Source: JAWWPG01 sp963820035
Lineage (GTDB): Bacteria; Actinomycetota; Actinomycetes; Propionibacteriales; Nocardioidaceae
Assembly: GCA_963820035.1 (NCBI GenBank)
Contig: CAWFYK010000002.1
Coordinates: 806,001 to 870,000, forward strand
DNA: 64,000 bases
Direction of reading: 5' to 3'
Each line of letters starts with the position of its first letter. Within the stretch, counting starts at the first letter, position 1. The notes below the pieces were generated by a model, which worked only from the letters and a program-made list of their open reading frames with translations, did not search any database and was not told the DNA's origin. Below are positions 33,585-42,094 of this stretch, in pieces. The translations under genes were made by a program, and so were the position numbers.

Positions 33585-34754
33585 TCACCCTGTCCTGCTC
33601 TGCAACGAGAACGCACTGATGTCGATGTCCGAGCGACCCTTGGTGACGAGCTGCGCCAGGACCTCGCCGATCGCGGCAGAGTGCTTGAACCCATGACCCG
33701 AGCAAGGCGACGCGACCAAGACATTGCGTTGGCTCGGATGGACGTCGATCACGAACCCGCTGTCAGGAGTGACCGTGTAGAGGCAGGAGCTTGTCTTGAC
33801 GCAGCGGCCGCTCAGCCCGGGGAGCCGATCGCGCAGCAGGTTGACATACATCGCGTCAACCTCGTCGTTCGTCACGTCGTGCCGCGCCGCCTCCGGAGTG
33901 GTGGCCGAGGTGTAGTCCTCGGTCGCGACCTTGGCGCCGCCGTCGGGACCGTCGATCATGGGAAACCCATAGATGAACTGCTCGCGGGTCCCGTCACCGA
34001 ACTCCCAGATGTAGATCGGCAGGTCTCGATAATCGTTGTATGCCGCCCTGTCCTCCAGGTCGAACCAGAAGAGCACCTGGCGATGGACGGTGAAGATCGT
34101 CTCGAGCTCGGGCACGAGCCGGCTGACCCAGGGGCCCGCCGCGATGACCACCTTGTCGGCGGTCACTGGAGCGCCGCATGTCACGACTGTCACACCGTCA
34201 CCGTTGTCGGCGTAGGACAGCACCTCGTCGTCGAGCCGGATCTCGGCCCCGAGACGCCGCGCGAGCCGAAGCTGCACGTCGACGCACCTCTCCGGCCTGA
34301 CGTATCCCGCCGCCGGTTCGAAGTACGCCGACTCGGAGCCCGAGAGGTTGAACGGCGGGAACCGCCCTCCGATCTGCTCGGCCGTCAACAGCTCATGGTC
34401 GATGCCATACCGGTCCGCGGATGCCACCGTCTGCTTGAGGAAGTCGCCTGAGCCGTGGAGGTTCTGGGCGTGCTCTCCTGCCATCACGAGGCCACCGCAC
34501 TGCACGAGGAGCTCGTCGTCGACCTGGGTCTCGAGCTCCCGCCAGATCTGGTGCGAGCGCATGACGAGCGGGACGTACTCCGGGCCCTCGCCGATGGCCA
34601 GCCTGGTGATCCGGGTGTCCCCGTGGGTCGAGCCGAGCTGATGAGGGGGCGCGTAGCGGTCGATCCCGAGTACGGCGGCACCCGCCTTTGCCAGCTGGTA
34701 GACCGCTGCGCTCCCCATCGCGCCGAGACCGACGACCACGGCGTCGTAGTGCAT
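33585..34754 (-). CDS. monomeric sarcosine / N-methyltryptophan oxidase-type flavoprotein
   Basis: I chose the ATG at 34754 (MHYDAVVVG), eight bases after AAGGAG; an ATG at 34760 is too close. The 389-residue protein has an N-terminal FAD-binding Rossmann motif (VVVGLGAMGSAAVYQL) and the family element STHGDTRITRLA. Near the end, SSCLYTVTPDSGF contains the Cys that carries the covalent flavin in MSOX/MTOX enzymes. It oxidises a secondary amino acid, releasing peroxide. The substrate is not known. Linkage to ring-cleavage genes suggests it may act on an aromatic N-methyl amine, which is inference. Confidence 0.87.
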   Translation of the reverse strand: MHYDAVVVGLGAMGSAAVYQLAKAGAAVLGIDRYAPPHQLGSTHGDTRITRLAIGEGPEYVPLVMRSHQIWRELETQVDDELLVQCGGLVMAGEHAQNLHGSGDFLKQTVASADRYGIDHELLTAEQIGGRFPPFNLSGSESAYFEPAAGYVRPERCVDVQLRLARRLGAEIRLDDEVLSYADNGDGVTVVTCGAPVTADKVVIAAGPWVSRLVPELETIFTVHRQVLFWFDLEDRAAYNDYRDLPIYIWEFGDGTREQFIYGFPMIDGPDGGAKVATEDYTSATTPEAARHDVTNDEVDAMYVNLLRDRLPGLSGRCVKTSSCLYTVTPDSGFVIDVHPSQRNVLVASPCSGHGFKHSAAIGEVLAQLVTKGRSDIDISAFSLQSRTG

Positions 34755-34773
34755 CTGCATCACTCCTTGTGCC

Positions 34774-35649
34774 TCATGCCTCGTCGACGATCCGTTGTCG
34801 GGCTCGCTCTGCCTTCTGTTGGCCGCGTTCGGCCTGACGGACGGCAGCGTCGGCGCGGTCCCTCCTGGTGCGGGCTCGACCCTGGCCGCGGGTGGCATGG
34901 GAGAGCGTGGCGACGGCCTCGTCGAGCTCCGCTCTCAGCCGGGCGACCTGGCCTTCCAACCTCGCGACCTCGGAGTCGGCGTCGTCGAGCTCGCTCTGCG
35001 CGCCGTCCCGTTTCTCGACTGCTGCGTCGGTGGCCGCCTTGGCCCGTTCCAGATCGCGGTCCGCACGCTCCAGCCGACGGCTGCGCGCGTCGGTGGCCTC
35101 GGTCGCGGCCGGCTTCGAGGGCTGCTCATGGGCGACCTTCCTGGCGGATGCCGGTCGGGAGCCGGTCACCTCGCCGCCAGGGCCGAACCCGACGTACTGC
35201 AGCCCCTCGGTCAGGTGGCCCGCGACGAGCCGCTCCCCCGCCTCCGGGTCAGCCAGTGCCGCCCGCAGGGTCTCCTGCACGCCACGCGCGGTGTCTTCAC
35301 TCACCCTCTTGCCCGCGTCAGCCGCGATTCTCCTGGCCTGCTGCACCAGCGCATGGACGAGCTTGTGCTGCTCGGCTGTGAAGGCGCGCAGCTGGTCGCC
35401 GGTGAGGCTGCTGCTCGCATCGCGCAGCTCGGCGCCCAGCTCGAGCAGCGGAGTGATCTCATCGCCATGCTGCCGCGAGAGCTGGTTCGCGAGCCAGCCG
35501 ACCTGGTTGGGCTTGCCGAGTCGACGGATGCCGGCGGCGAGATCCTTGTCCCCTGCCGCCTTGGCCTCCTTCTCCCGGGCCGTGCGCGTGGGGGTGAAGG
35601 ACTCCAGCGGCAGCCCGTAGAGCTCGTCGGTCACCCCATCCAGGTCCAC
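34774..35649 (-). CDS. conserved actinobacterial coiled-coil protein
   Basis: A 291-residue protein. The first 150 residues are a helical domain (LYGLPLESFTPTRTAREKEA, LGKPNQVGWLANQLSR) seen in hypothetical proteins of many actinobacteria. The last 110 residues are a charged coiled coil (LERADRDLERAKAATD to the end). No enzyme motif or signal peptide is seen. Its stop lies 20 bp from the flavin oxidase start, so it may be the first gene of that operon, but a functional link is not clear. Confidence 0.65.
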   Translation of the reverse strand: MDLDGVTDELYGLPLESFTPTRTAREKEAKAAGDKDLAAGIRRLGKPNQVGWLANQLSRQHGDEITPLLELGAELRDASSSLTGDQLRAFTAEQHKLVHALVQQARRIAADAGKRVSEDTARGVQETLRAALADPEAGERLVAGHLTEGLQYVGFGPGGEVTGSRPASARKVAHEQPSKPAATEATDARSRRLERADRDLERAKAATDAAVEKRDGAQSELDDADSEVARLEGQVARLRAELDEAVATLSHATRGQGRARTRRDRADAAVRQAERGQQKAERARQRIVDEA

Positions 35650-35689
35650 GACGTCATCCTCCCTCAGGAGAGGACCGCCGGAGTAGCCA

Positions 35690-35729
35690 GTTCGGCCCCG
35701 CTCACGCGAGCTGCGTGGCCGGGCCGAAC
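35690..35729 (-). terminator. two-part hairpin after the small secreted protein gene
   Basis: GTTCGGCCC (35690-35698) pairs with GGGCCGAAC (35721-35729), and inside it CACGC pairs with GCGTG around GAGCT. It lies 17 bp past the stop of the minus-strand gene at 35746, in the correct place for its terminator. Confidence 0.6.
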
Positions 35730-35745
35730 GCTGGAGCAGGGGAGA

Positions 35746-36102
35746 TCAGACGTTGCGATGTACCCGGATCGTCGGGCTGACATCGCCGTTGCACCCGGTC
35801 TTGGGGGCGACCTTGGCGAAGAAACGTCCCTCGGTGCCGGTGTTGCCGGTCGACCAGACGAAGACGTTGCCCTGTCGCTCGGTCGTGTCGGACGCGAACG
35901 AGTGCGGCACACCGTTGACGACCCGGAAGACCTTCACGGTCCGGTGGGCGGCGCACAGTGCCGGGTTGGAGCTCCTCACCCTGCCGGACATGTCAGTGCC
36001 CTGCGCGGTGATCGTGACGGTGACGCTCGCACCGGCGGGAGTCGCCTGGGCGGCCGGGGCCAAACCCGACAGTGCGGCAAGCCCACCGACGGTGAGCGCC
36101 AT
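35746..36102 (-). CDS. small secreted protein
   Basis: From ATG 36102 the protein has 118 residues: a hydrophobic segment (LTVGGLAALSGLAPAAQA, probable signal peptide cut after AQA) and a mature beta-rich domain with two Cys. It lacks the expected basic N-terminus. Reading seven codons further upstream gives IKRSLIA before that Met, preceded by GGAAAGG at normal distance from an ATA codon at 36123. The real start may therefore be ATA. No known family is recognised; mature residues such as VTVTITAQGTDMSG suggest an extracellular beta domain. Confidence 0.65.
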   Translation of the reverse strand: MALTVGGLAALSGLAPAAQATPAGASVTVTITAQGTDMSGRVRSSNPALCAAHRTVKVFRVVNGVPHSFASDTTERQGNVFVWSTGNTGTEGRFFAKVAPKTGCNGDVSPTIRVHRNV

Positions 36103-36245
36103 GGCAATTAGTGATCGCTTTATGACGTACCTTTCCGGGACGTCTCTCGTCCCGGTGGGATAGCAGGGCGACGGAAGCCGAAAAGATACAGACGGTGGGA
36201 CTTTGTTTCGGGTCGGCTGGTGAGAGTGCCCCCCTGAGTCTGCGT

Positions 36246-37505
36246 TCAGGCACCTCCAGATGCATCGTGGCCTTGCGGCAGCTCGTCGCGACGGCGGGTC
36301 AGGTAGGACGTCTCCGCGGTGTTGCCTGCCAGCGCGATCGCCCGGTCGTACGCCGCCCGCGCCTCCTCGTTGCGGCCCAGCCGGCGCAGCAGGTCGGCCC
36401 GGGTGGCGAAGTAGGCGTGATAGTCGACTAGCACCTCCCGCAGACGGTCGACGATCGCCAGCCCGACGTCCGGACCATCGAGCTCCGCAATCGCCACCGC
36501 CCGGTTGAGGGCGACAATCGGCGACGGGTCGAGCTGAGCGAGGAGGTCGTAGAGGGCCACGATCTGCGACCAGTCGGTGTCGCGGGCACCACGGGCCGAG
36601 GTGTGCACGGCATTGATCGCGGCCAGGATCTGGTAGCGGCCAGCGGGCTGGCCCGCAGCCAGGCGCTGCCTCACCAGCCGATGGCCCTCAGCCACCAGGG
36701 CGGTGTCCCACATCTGACGGTCCTGCTCGCCAAGAGTGACCAGCTCGCCGTTCGCCGAGACCCGGGCGGCGCGACGTGCCTCGGTGAGGAGCATCAGCGC
36801 CAGCAGGCCCGCCACCTCGCCGTCGTCCGGCATCAGCTCACGAAGCAGCCGCGCGAGGCGGATGGCCTCGGTGGTCAAGTCGTGACGCACCGGGTCGGCG
36901 TCGGCGCCGCTCGTCAGGTAACCCTCGTTGAAGACCAGGAAGAGGACGGCGAGCACGCCGGAGACTCGTCGAGGCAGATCCGCCGCGGACGGCATCCGGT
37001 AGGGGATGCGGGCTGCCTTGATCTTCGCCTTCGCGCGGGTGATCCGTTGCCCCATGGCGGCTTCCTGCACCAGGAAGGCTCGGGCGATCTCCGGCACGGT
37101 CAGACCGCCGACCATGCGGAGCGTCAGAGCGACGCGTGCCTCCGGGGCGAGCGCCGGGTGGCAGCAGGTGAAGATCAGCCGGAGCCGCTCGTCCTGGACG
37201 GCCCCCAAGGACTCGCGTGGGACATCGTCATACATCAACTGCGCCTGTCTGTGCTTGTCGTCCCGCTTCTGATCGCGCCTGACCCGGTCGAGAGCCTTGC
37301 GACGGGCCGTCGTCGTCAGCCAGCCGCCCGGGTTGGGCGGGACGCCATCGGCCGGCCATCGCTCGACGGCCGTCGCGAAGGCCTCGGCGGCGGCGTCCTC
37401 GGCGATGCCCAGATCGCCGAACTGCCTGGTCAGGGTGGCAACCACGCGGGCCCACTCCTCGTGGTGGGCCCGCGTGATCGCCTCCTCGACGTCTGCCGTG
37501 CTCAC
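36246..37505 (-). CDS. ECF42-type RNA polymerase sigma factor
   Basis: A 419-residue protein starting with GTG. Sigma region 2 (DLGIAEDAAAEAFATAVERW, LTTTARRKALDRVRRDQKR) and region 4 (LTLRMVGGLTVPEIARAFLV) take up the first 170 residues. The long helical C-terminal extension with TPR-like repeats (YHAYFATRADLLRRLGRNEE) is the hallmark of the ECF42 group (often named SigJ-like or sigma-70 family with DUF6596). Such factors use the extension in place of an anti-sigma factor. It starts within the stop of a DGPF gene, the standard partner. It probably controls these partners. Confidence 0.9.
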   Translation of the reverse strand: MSTADVEEAITRAHHEEWARVVATLTRQFGDLGIAEDAAAEAFATAVERWPADGVPPNPGGWLTTTARRKALDRVRRDQKRDDKHRQAQLMYDDVPRESLGAVQDERLRLIFTCCHPALAPEARVALTLRMVGGLTVPEIARAFLVQEAAMGQRITRAKAKIKAARIPYRMPSAADLPRRVSGVLAVLFLVFNEGYLTSGADADPVRHDLTTEAIRLARLLRELMPDDGEVAGLLALMLLTEARRAARVSANGELVTLGEQDRQMWDTALVAEGHRLVRQRLAAGQPAGRYQILAAINAVHTSARGARDTDWSQIVALYDLLAQLDPSPIVALNRAVAIAELDGPDVGLAIVDRLREVLVDYHAYFATRADLLRRLGRNEEARAAYDRAIALAGNTAETSYLTRRRDELPQGHDASGGA

Positions 37506-37825
37506 AGGAACGGCCGCACCTCCACCCGACGGTTGCAGGCCTTCGAGCCCGCGGCGGCCAGCTCCAGCGCGACATCGAGGTCAGGAGCCTCGATGACCCA
37601 GAAGCCGGAGACCCACTCCTTCGTCTCGACGAACGGCCCATCGGTGACCATCGGCTCAGCACCGCGGCCGTCGACCACCGTGGCGTTGCTCGGCGCCCCG
37701 ATCCCGGCGGCGAAGACCCAGTGACCGTCCGCCTGGAGCCCTTCGTTGAAGGTGTCGATATCCGTCATCTCCTGCGAGGTGCCGGAGTGTGGCGAGTCGT
37801 CGATCACGGAAACCAGATACCGCAT
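37502..37825 (-). CDS. DGPF/YCII-family protein
   Basis: I chose the ATG at 37825 (MRYLVSVIDD), nine bases after AGGAGA, giving 107 residues. It holds the VTDGPFVETKEWVSGF motif that defines the DGPF group of YCII-like proteins and ends in RRVEVRPF. These ferredoxin-like fold proteins are regular partners of ECF42 sigma factors. Their biochemical role is not settled. It overlaps the sigma factor gene by 4 bp. Confidence 0.88.
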   Translation of the reverse strand: MRYLVSVIDDSPHSGTSQEMTDIDTFNEGLQADGHWVFAAGIGAPSNATVVDGRGAEPMVTDGPFVETKEWVSGFWVIEAPDLDVALELAAAGSKACNRRVEVRPFL

Positions 37826-38000
37826 ACGGATCATTCTCCTGTGTTGTGCAACGCCCCTCGTGGGCGTCCGCTCACCTGTGCCACGAACACCTCCACCCTG
37901 ATCCGACACCACCCCACGATGTTTCTCAACGCATCACTCACACAGGGTGGTACGACGCCGACTCCTCGGCGCCGTCGACGCCGACGCGCGGGTTGACTGG

Positions 38001-38366
38001 TCACGAAGTCTCCGGACGTCCCCCAGGGACCCGGAATCGCCGTACCTCCTGCGGCCATCCGCAGGCCACGGCGATCTTGCCCGCCCACAGCCGCGCTGCC
38101 TCCTCGTCGGCCACGGTCACGACGGCGAAGCCCCCGAGGTGCTCCTTGGTCTCGACGAAGGGACCGTCGGTGAACATTGGCGTGCCGCTCGCAGCATCGA
38201 CACTGAACACCGGAGCGTTTTCGTCCAGGCCGTTGGTGTAGATGAGGACTCCGGCAGCCTCCATCTCGGCCCGCAACGCCGTGACGTCCCTCGACGCCCG
38301 GCGGAAGTCCTCGTCCGTGAGGTCGGGCACCCACTCGTCGTTGAACGCGATGAGGTAATCGGTCAT
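38001..38366 (-). CDS. second DGPF/YCII-family protein
   Basis: A 121-residue protein with AGGAGG before the ATG at 38366. The motif FTDGPFVETKEHLGGF is present, and the end WPQEVRRFRVPGG resembles the other DGPF protein. It lies 175 bp upstream of the first DGPF gene on the same strand, so it may share its control. Confidence 0.87.
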   Translation of the reverse strand: MTDYLIAFNDEWVPDLTDEDFRRASRDVTALRAEMEAAGVLIYTNGLDENAPVFSVDAASGTPMFTDGPFVETKEHLGGFAVVTVADEEAARLWAGKIAVACGWPQEVRRFRVPGGRPETS

Positions 38367-38376
38367 GTCTCCTCCT

Positions 38377-38422
38377 TTGACGGGGCCTCTTCGACGGGGG
38401 CCTCTTCGACAAGGGCGCCTCT
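38377..38422. repeat. three imperfect 14-17-bp units upstream of the DGPF gene
   Basis: Three adjoining units share TCGACGGGGGCCTCT or a close variant. They lie in the leader region of the gene starting at 38366 and may affect its expression. Length and sequence vary between units. Confidence 0.55.
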
Positions 38423-38482
38423 TGGCCACCCTCCACCTTCTCCACGAACGGCGGCGGCCCGATTCGACAGCGCGTCGGGATC

Positions 38483-38935
38483 CTAGGACGCCGGTGATCG
38501 CCCCCCTGGGCGTCCCGGGGTGGTTCGTCGGTTCATGAAGAGCTGCACGATGAAGCGCCATCCCAGCATGGTCAGGGTAAGGAACAGCAGGGCGACGACG
38601 AGGAAAGCGACTGCGATGCCGCGGCCAGAAACCGCGCGCAGAAGCATGCCGAGCACGTAGGTCACGGCGAGGACCACCCCGCCCTCAGGCCAGACCCGAC
38701 GAGCCTGCAGTCCGCGCAGCAGCAAGCCGGCGTGGGCGAGCGCGACCCCCAGCGCGTACGGCCACACGATCGCAAGCACGACCCAGTCAGAGTCGCTGGC
38801 CTCGTGTGACGTCTTCCCAGCGAAAGCGAAGACCAGCACGCAAACGAGGTCGGCCGCGACCGGGACCAGCCATCGAAGTCCCGGCCGACCCACTCCTGGC
38901 CGACGAACTGCTGGCGGCGGCTGGGTTCCTGTCAC
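38483..38935 (-). CDS. DUF3054 membrane protein
   Basis: A 150-residue protein with four hydrophobic helices after a short polar lead. VPVAADLVCVLVFAFAGKTSH and the central WPYALG, then GGVVLAVTYVLGMLLRAVSGRG, match DUF3054, an actinobacterial inner-membrane family of unknown function. It is not clearly linked to its neighbours. Confidence 0.78.
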   Translation of the reverse strand: MTGTQPPPAVRRPGVGRPGLRWLVPVAADLVCVLVFAFAGKTSHEASDSDWVVLAIVWPYALGVALAHAGLLLRGLQARRVWPEGGVVLAVTYVLGMLLRAVSGRGIAVAFLVVALLFLTLTMLGWRFIVQLFMNRRTTPGRPGGRSPAS

Positions 38936-39036
38936 GACACTCAGGATCGCAGGTCGCCGCTGGGCCGAAGCACGCGCCTCGATCGGCTCATCCGGGTGCG
39001 CACGCCGCAGACCTACTCGTCACTGTGGGTGAGGAG

Positions 39037-39052
39037 CGAAGGGTGCCCTTCG
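39037..39052 (-). terminator. hairpin after the winged-helix gene
   Basis: CGAAGG and CCTTCG pair around a 4-base loop, 15 bp beyond the stop codon of the minus-strand gene at 39067. Confidence 0.5.
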
Positions 39053-39066
39053 GGGGAGGGCGGCTA

Positions 39067-40179
39067 TCAGGTCATCGTCACCCGAAGGTCGCGGCCGAGG
39101 ATGCCGGCAAGTCGTGCAGATTCTTCCCTGATGGATCCGTCGGGGCAGCTCCCCGCGTCGAGCCAGCTGACCGTGAGCTCGTCACGCTTGCGCGCCCAGG
39201 TCCCGCAGACGACGCCGCCGCGGATCACCGGATTTGCCTTGCGGGTGACGAGGTCCCGTCGCGGCTGCGGGGTGACGTGGATGTCCTTGGTGCCAGGACC
39301 CATGACCCACTGGTCGTGCCCGGGCAGCAACCTCAGGGCACTCGAGGGCCGGGCCGCTACGAGGGAGTCCACGTCACCCCGCACGACGTACCCCGTGGTT
39401 CCCTCGACGTCGACCGCGGCCAGCTGGCCGCGCAGCTCGGACAGCCACCTGTCGATGCGTTTGCGACCGGCGCTCAGACCGTCGCCGAGCCAGTAGTGAA
39501 CCTGCTCGAACGTCGCCGGTCCGTAGGACTGGAGGTACGCCGTGATGGCACGCGGACCTGCGACGTCCAGGTGAGGGATACCCGCCCACCTCGGGTTGAG
39601 GTCAAGACGCTGGAAGGTGCGGTGCCCGTCGCGGGGTGGCCCGAAGCCCATGTCCCCCTGCCAGGTCAGCGGCTTGACCAGGGTGCCCGCACCGTCGTCG
39701 AAGACCGGCTTCAGGTGCCGGTAGGCGCGGTGCGTCGCCAACGCGTCACCGAGCTCGGAGATGGTCAACGGCCCGTCGTTCAGTGCCTCACGCACCGCCG
39801 CCCGGAAGTCGGGCCACTCCGCCGGGGTCAGCCTGTAGTACTCCGTCCAGCTCGGCAGCTCCCACTGCCGGCCGGCAGATCGCAGCGCCAGGTAGATGCC
39901 GCCGTCCTCGGGTGACAGGTAGTGCATCGACCCGCGGAACGCGAAGACCTTGATGACCGTCCCAGCCACCAAGGCCTTCGTCAGCTCCCCGGACGCCGAC
40001 GTCGTACGGCGGGTCCGAACCGCGAGCTCGGCGAGGGACTCGTCCATCGACAGCACCGCACCGAGCCGACGTACGACATCGGCCACCGACTCGGACCCGA
40101 CCGGGTCGAGCAGCTGCCGCTTCAACCGCCACGCCAGCGCCTGCTTCCACGTGACCGAGACGTCGGCCGAACGATTCAT
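39067..40179 (-). CDS. winged-helix (HTH_42 / AlkZ-like) DNA-binding protein
   Basis: I chose the ATG at 40179 (MNRSADVSVT), giving 370 residues. The family core is visible: GTVIKVFAFRGSMHYLSPED, then LPGHDQWVMGPG and the C-terminal TRKANPVIRGGVVCGTWARK. Relatives include AlkZ/YcaQ DNA glycosylases that unhook interstrand crosslinks. Their catalytic Q-x-Q/D near the N-terminus is expected about where this protein has AVLSMDESLAEL, so the motif seems absent. It may bind DNA without glycosylase activity. A terminator-like hairpin follows. Confidence 0.75.
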   Translation of the reverse strand: MNRSADVSVTWKQALAWRLKRQLLDPVGSESVADVVRRLGAVLSMDESLAELAVRTRRTTSASGELTKALVAGTVIKVFAFRGSMHYLSPEDGGIYLALRSAGRQWELPSWTEYYRLTPAEWPDFRAAVREALNDGPLTISELGDALATHRAYRHLKPVFDDGAGTLVKPLTWQGDMGFGPPRDGHRTFQRLDLNPRWAGIPHLDVAGPRAITAYLQSYGPATFEQVHYWLGDGLSAGRKRIDRWLSELRGQLAAVDVEGTTGYVVRGDVDSLVAARPSSALRLLPGHDQWVMGPGTKDIHVTPQPRRDLVTRKANPVIRGGVVCGTWARKRDELTVSWLDAGSCPDGSIREESARLAGILGRDLRVTMT

Positions 40180-40247
40180 CTCTCCAGCCTCGCATCCATT
40201 CCGGACGATCAGCGTCCGGTGCCTACTGGGCGGTGCGCGGAGCTGCC

Positions 40248-41486
40248 TCAGACCGGCGCGCGCACCGTGCGGAAGGACGAGAACGCAAGCCCGAGCGACA
40301 CGAGCGCGAAGACACCGGCTGCAAGCAGCAGGGTGGGTCGGATCCCCCACGCGTCCGCCAGGATGCCCGCGAGCGGCGCGACGATGACCATGACGGCACG
40401 ATTGAGTGACCGGAGCGTGGTGTTGGTCCTGGCTTGGAACTCATCGGGCGTGACGAGTTGGCGGAAGCTCATCTCGTGGGAGTTGCTCATGCCGATCGAG
40501 AGGGCGTAGAGCCCTTGCCCTGCCCCGAGCACCACGAACGACACCCACACCTGGGAAGTCGCGCCGGCAGCGAACATGACGAGTACACTCCCGGCCGTGA
40601 TCACGTCGGAGGCGATGATCGTGCGACCCGTTCCGAGCCGCAGACCCACCCGGGTGGTGATCGTTGCTCCGAGGAGTGCACCGAGTCCGCCAAGCGCACC
40701 GATGAGGCCGAACTGGAAGGGCGTCAGACTCAGAGACCTGAGCGCATAAGGTGCCAGGACCACTCCGACGACGGCGTTGCCGATGAACCAGCAATGCGTG
40801 GAGACCGCCAGGGTAGTCAGCCCCGAACCGCGATAGATCCACCGAATGCCGTCGCGAATCTCGCGGACCAGGCCGGTTGCCGTCGAGCCCCCCTGCGGAT
40901 GAGGCTCAGCCACGTCCATGCGGCTCAAAGTGACGGCGGAGTAGAGGTAGGTGGCGGCGTCCACCAGGACCGCCAAGGGCGCCCCCAGCGCGCTCACCAA
41001 GAGCCCGCCCAGAGCCGGCCCTGCGCTCATGGCAACAGCGTCGGCACCATCACCGCGCGCGTGAGCGCGCTGCAGGTGCCGGCGCGGCACCAGGCGAGGC
41101 AGCAAGGACATCGCCGCCGCACCGTTGATCACCGAGGCGGTCCCATAACCCAGCACGACCACCAGCAGCGCCGGAAACGACAGCCGGTGGATCCACCACA
41201 GGAGCGGGATAGCGGCCAGCAGGAGCGCCTGGACGATGTCGGTGACGACCAGGATCGGCCGGCGGGGGTGGCGGTCGACCAACGCGCCGACCACCACACC
41301 GAGGACCAGATATGGCAACCAGCGAACGGAGTTCAACCAGCCGACCTCCGCCGTCGAACCGTGCAGTGTCAAGACCACCAACGTCTGGAGCGCCAGCAGG
41401 GTGATGTAGGTGCCGAAGGCCGACACTGCGTTGGCCCGCCAGTAGAGCAGGAACGAACGGGACGGGAAGTCCTTGTCGCCCACCAT
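40248..41486 (-). CDS. MFS transporter
   Basis: I chose the ATG at 41486 (MVGDKDFPSR), giving 412 residues. It has about 12 hydrophobic helices. The MFS loop 2-3 signature is present in GVVVGALVDRHPRRPILVVTD and again at the middle in TTRVGLRLGTGRTIIASD. The order matches the MFS_3 group (enterobactin exporter-like). The substrate is unknown. It lies just downstream of the tmRNA gene on the same strand but past a strong hairpin. Confidence 0.85.
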   Translation of the reverse strand: MVGDKDFPSRSFLLYWRANAVSAFGTYITLLALQTLVVLTLHGSTAEVGWLNSVRWLPYLVLGVVVGALVDRHPRRPILVVTDIVQALLLAAIPLLWWIHRLSFPALLVVVLGYGTASVINGAAAMSLLPRLVPRRHLQRAHARGDGADAVAMSAGPALGGLLVSALGAPLAVLVDAATYLYSAVTLSRMDVAEPHPQGGSTATGLVREIRDGIRWIYRGSGLTTLAVSTHCWFIGNAVVGVVLAPYALRSLSLTPFQFGLIGALGGLGALLGATITTRVGLRLGTGRTIIASDVITAGSVLVMFAAGATSQVWVSFVVLGAGQGLYALSIGMSNSHEMSFRQLVTPDEFQARTNTTLRSLNRAVMVIVAPLAGILADAWGIRPTLLLAAGVFALVSLGLAFSSFRTVRAPV

Positions 41487-41600
41487 CTCGGTATGCTCCC
41501 AAACACCGGGACGGCAGCCCACACCGGCACATCGCCTGCACCACGAGTCTCCCGACGCGCTGGCCGGTCGTGGGCCACGGTGATCGTGGACCGAACCAAG

Positions 41601-41632
41601 GGCCCGGCACACGCGAGTTGCGCGGCCGGGCC
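41601..41632 (-). terminator. hairpin downstream of tmRNA
   Basis: GGCCCGGC (41601-41608) pairs with GCCGGGCC (41625-41632), and an inner CGCG/CGCG stem adds stability. It lies 4 bp past the 3' CCA of the tmRNA gene, so it is a good terminator for it. Confidence 0.65.
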
Positions 41633-41635
41633 GGG

Positions 41636-42004
41636 TGGTGGAGCTGCCGGGAATCGAACCCGGGTCCTCTGACGCTGAGTCAAGCATTCTCCGAGCGCAG
41701 TCCACGTGACGCTTTTCTCGGCCCCGACGCTTGAGCGGACACATCGTCGACAGGCTCAGTCGCTGTGAAAGTCCCACAAGCCCCCCGCGACCGGGGTCTT
41801 GCAGCAAGCCTCCTTAGTGAGGCCGGTTACTGGATCGGAGGCTACTCCAGACCGACCCTTCGGTTACTGCTTAGGCAGCAAGAGCGAAGTCAGTGCGCTT
41901 TGAGTTGGCACCTATTGGTTTCCAGGGGTCGTTTACGAGATAACCCTGGGTCCTCGGCTCGCTTCTCTTGGCTCGAACGACCAAAGTCGAAACCGTTCAG
42001 CCCC
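41636..42004 (-). ncRNA. ssrA: transfer-messenger RNA (tmRNA)
   Basis: The 369-nt RNA starts GGGGCTGAACGGTTTCGACT at 42004 and ends with the T-arm GGGTTCGATTCCCG and an encoded CCA at 41636. The ends form the tRNA-like acceptor with a G-U pair, as in other tmRNAs. The tag frame at 41909-41871 reads ANSKRTDFALAA followed by TAA, a typical actinobacterial tag ending in ALAA. tmRNA with SmpB frees stalled ribosomes and marks the broken product for proteolysis. The smpB gene lies about 1.9 kb upstream on the same strand. Confidence 0.95.
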
Positions 42005-42094
42005 TCTGTTGAGTTGTGGTGCAGCCCTGCCAGGCTACCTGGTGCAACCACCGCGTCGCAGCGGAGATTCCCCCACGAGGCGTTTGACACGCGG

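Noticed and set aside
32769..34451. Long plus-strand frame opposite maleylacetate reductase and the flavin oxidase
   Set aside because: Shadow frame spanning two real genes on the other strand, without family motifs.
41640..41700. tRNA-like T-arm that might be a tRNA gene
   Set aside because: It is the 3' end of tmRNA: the matching 5' end and tag frame are found 300 bases away.
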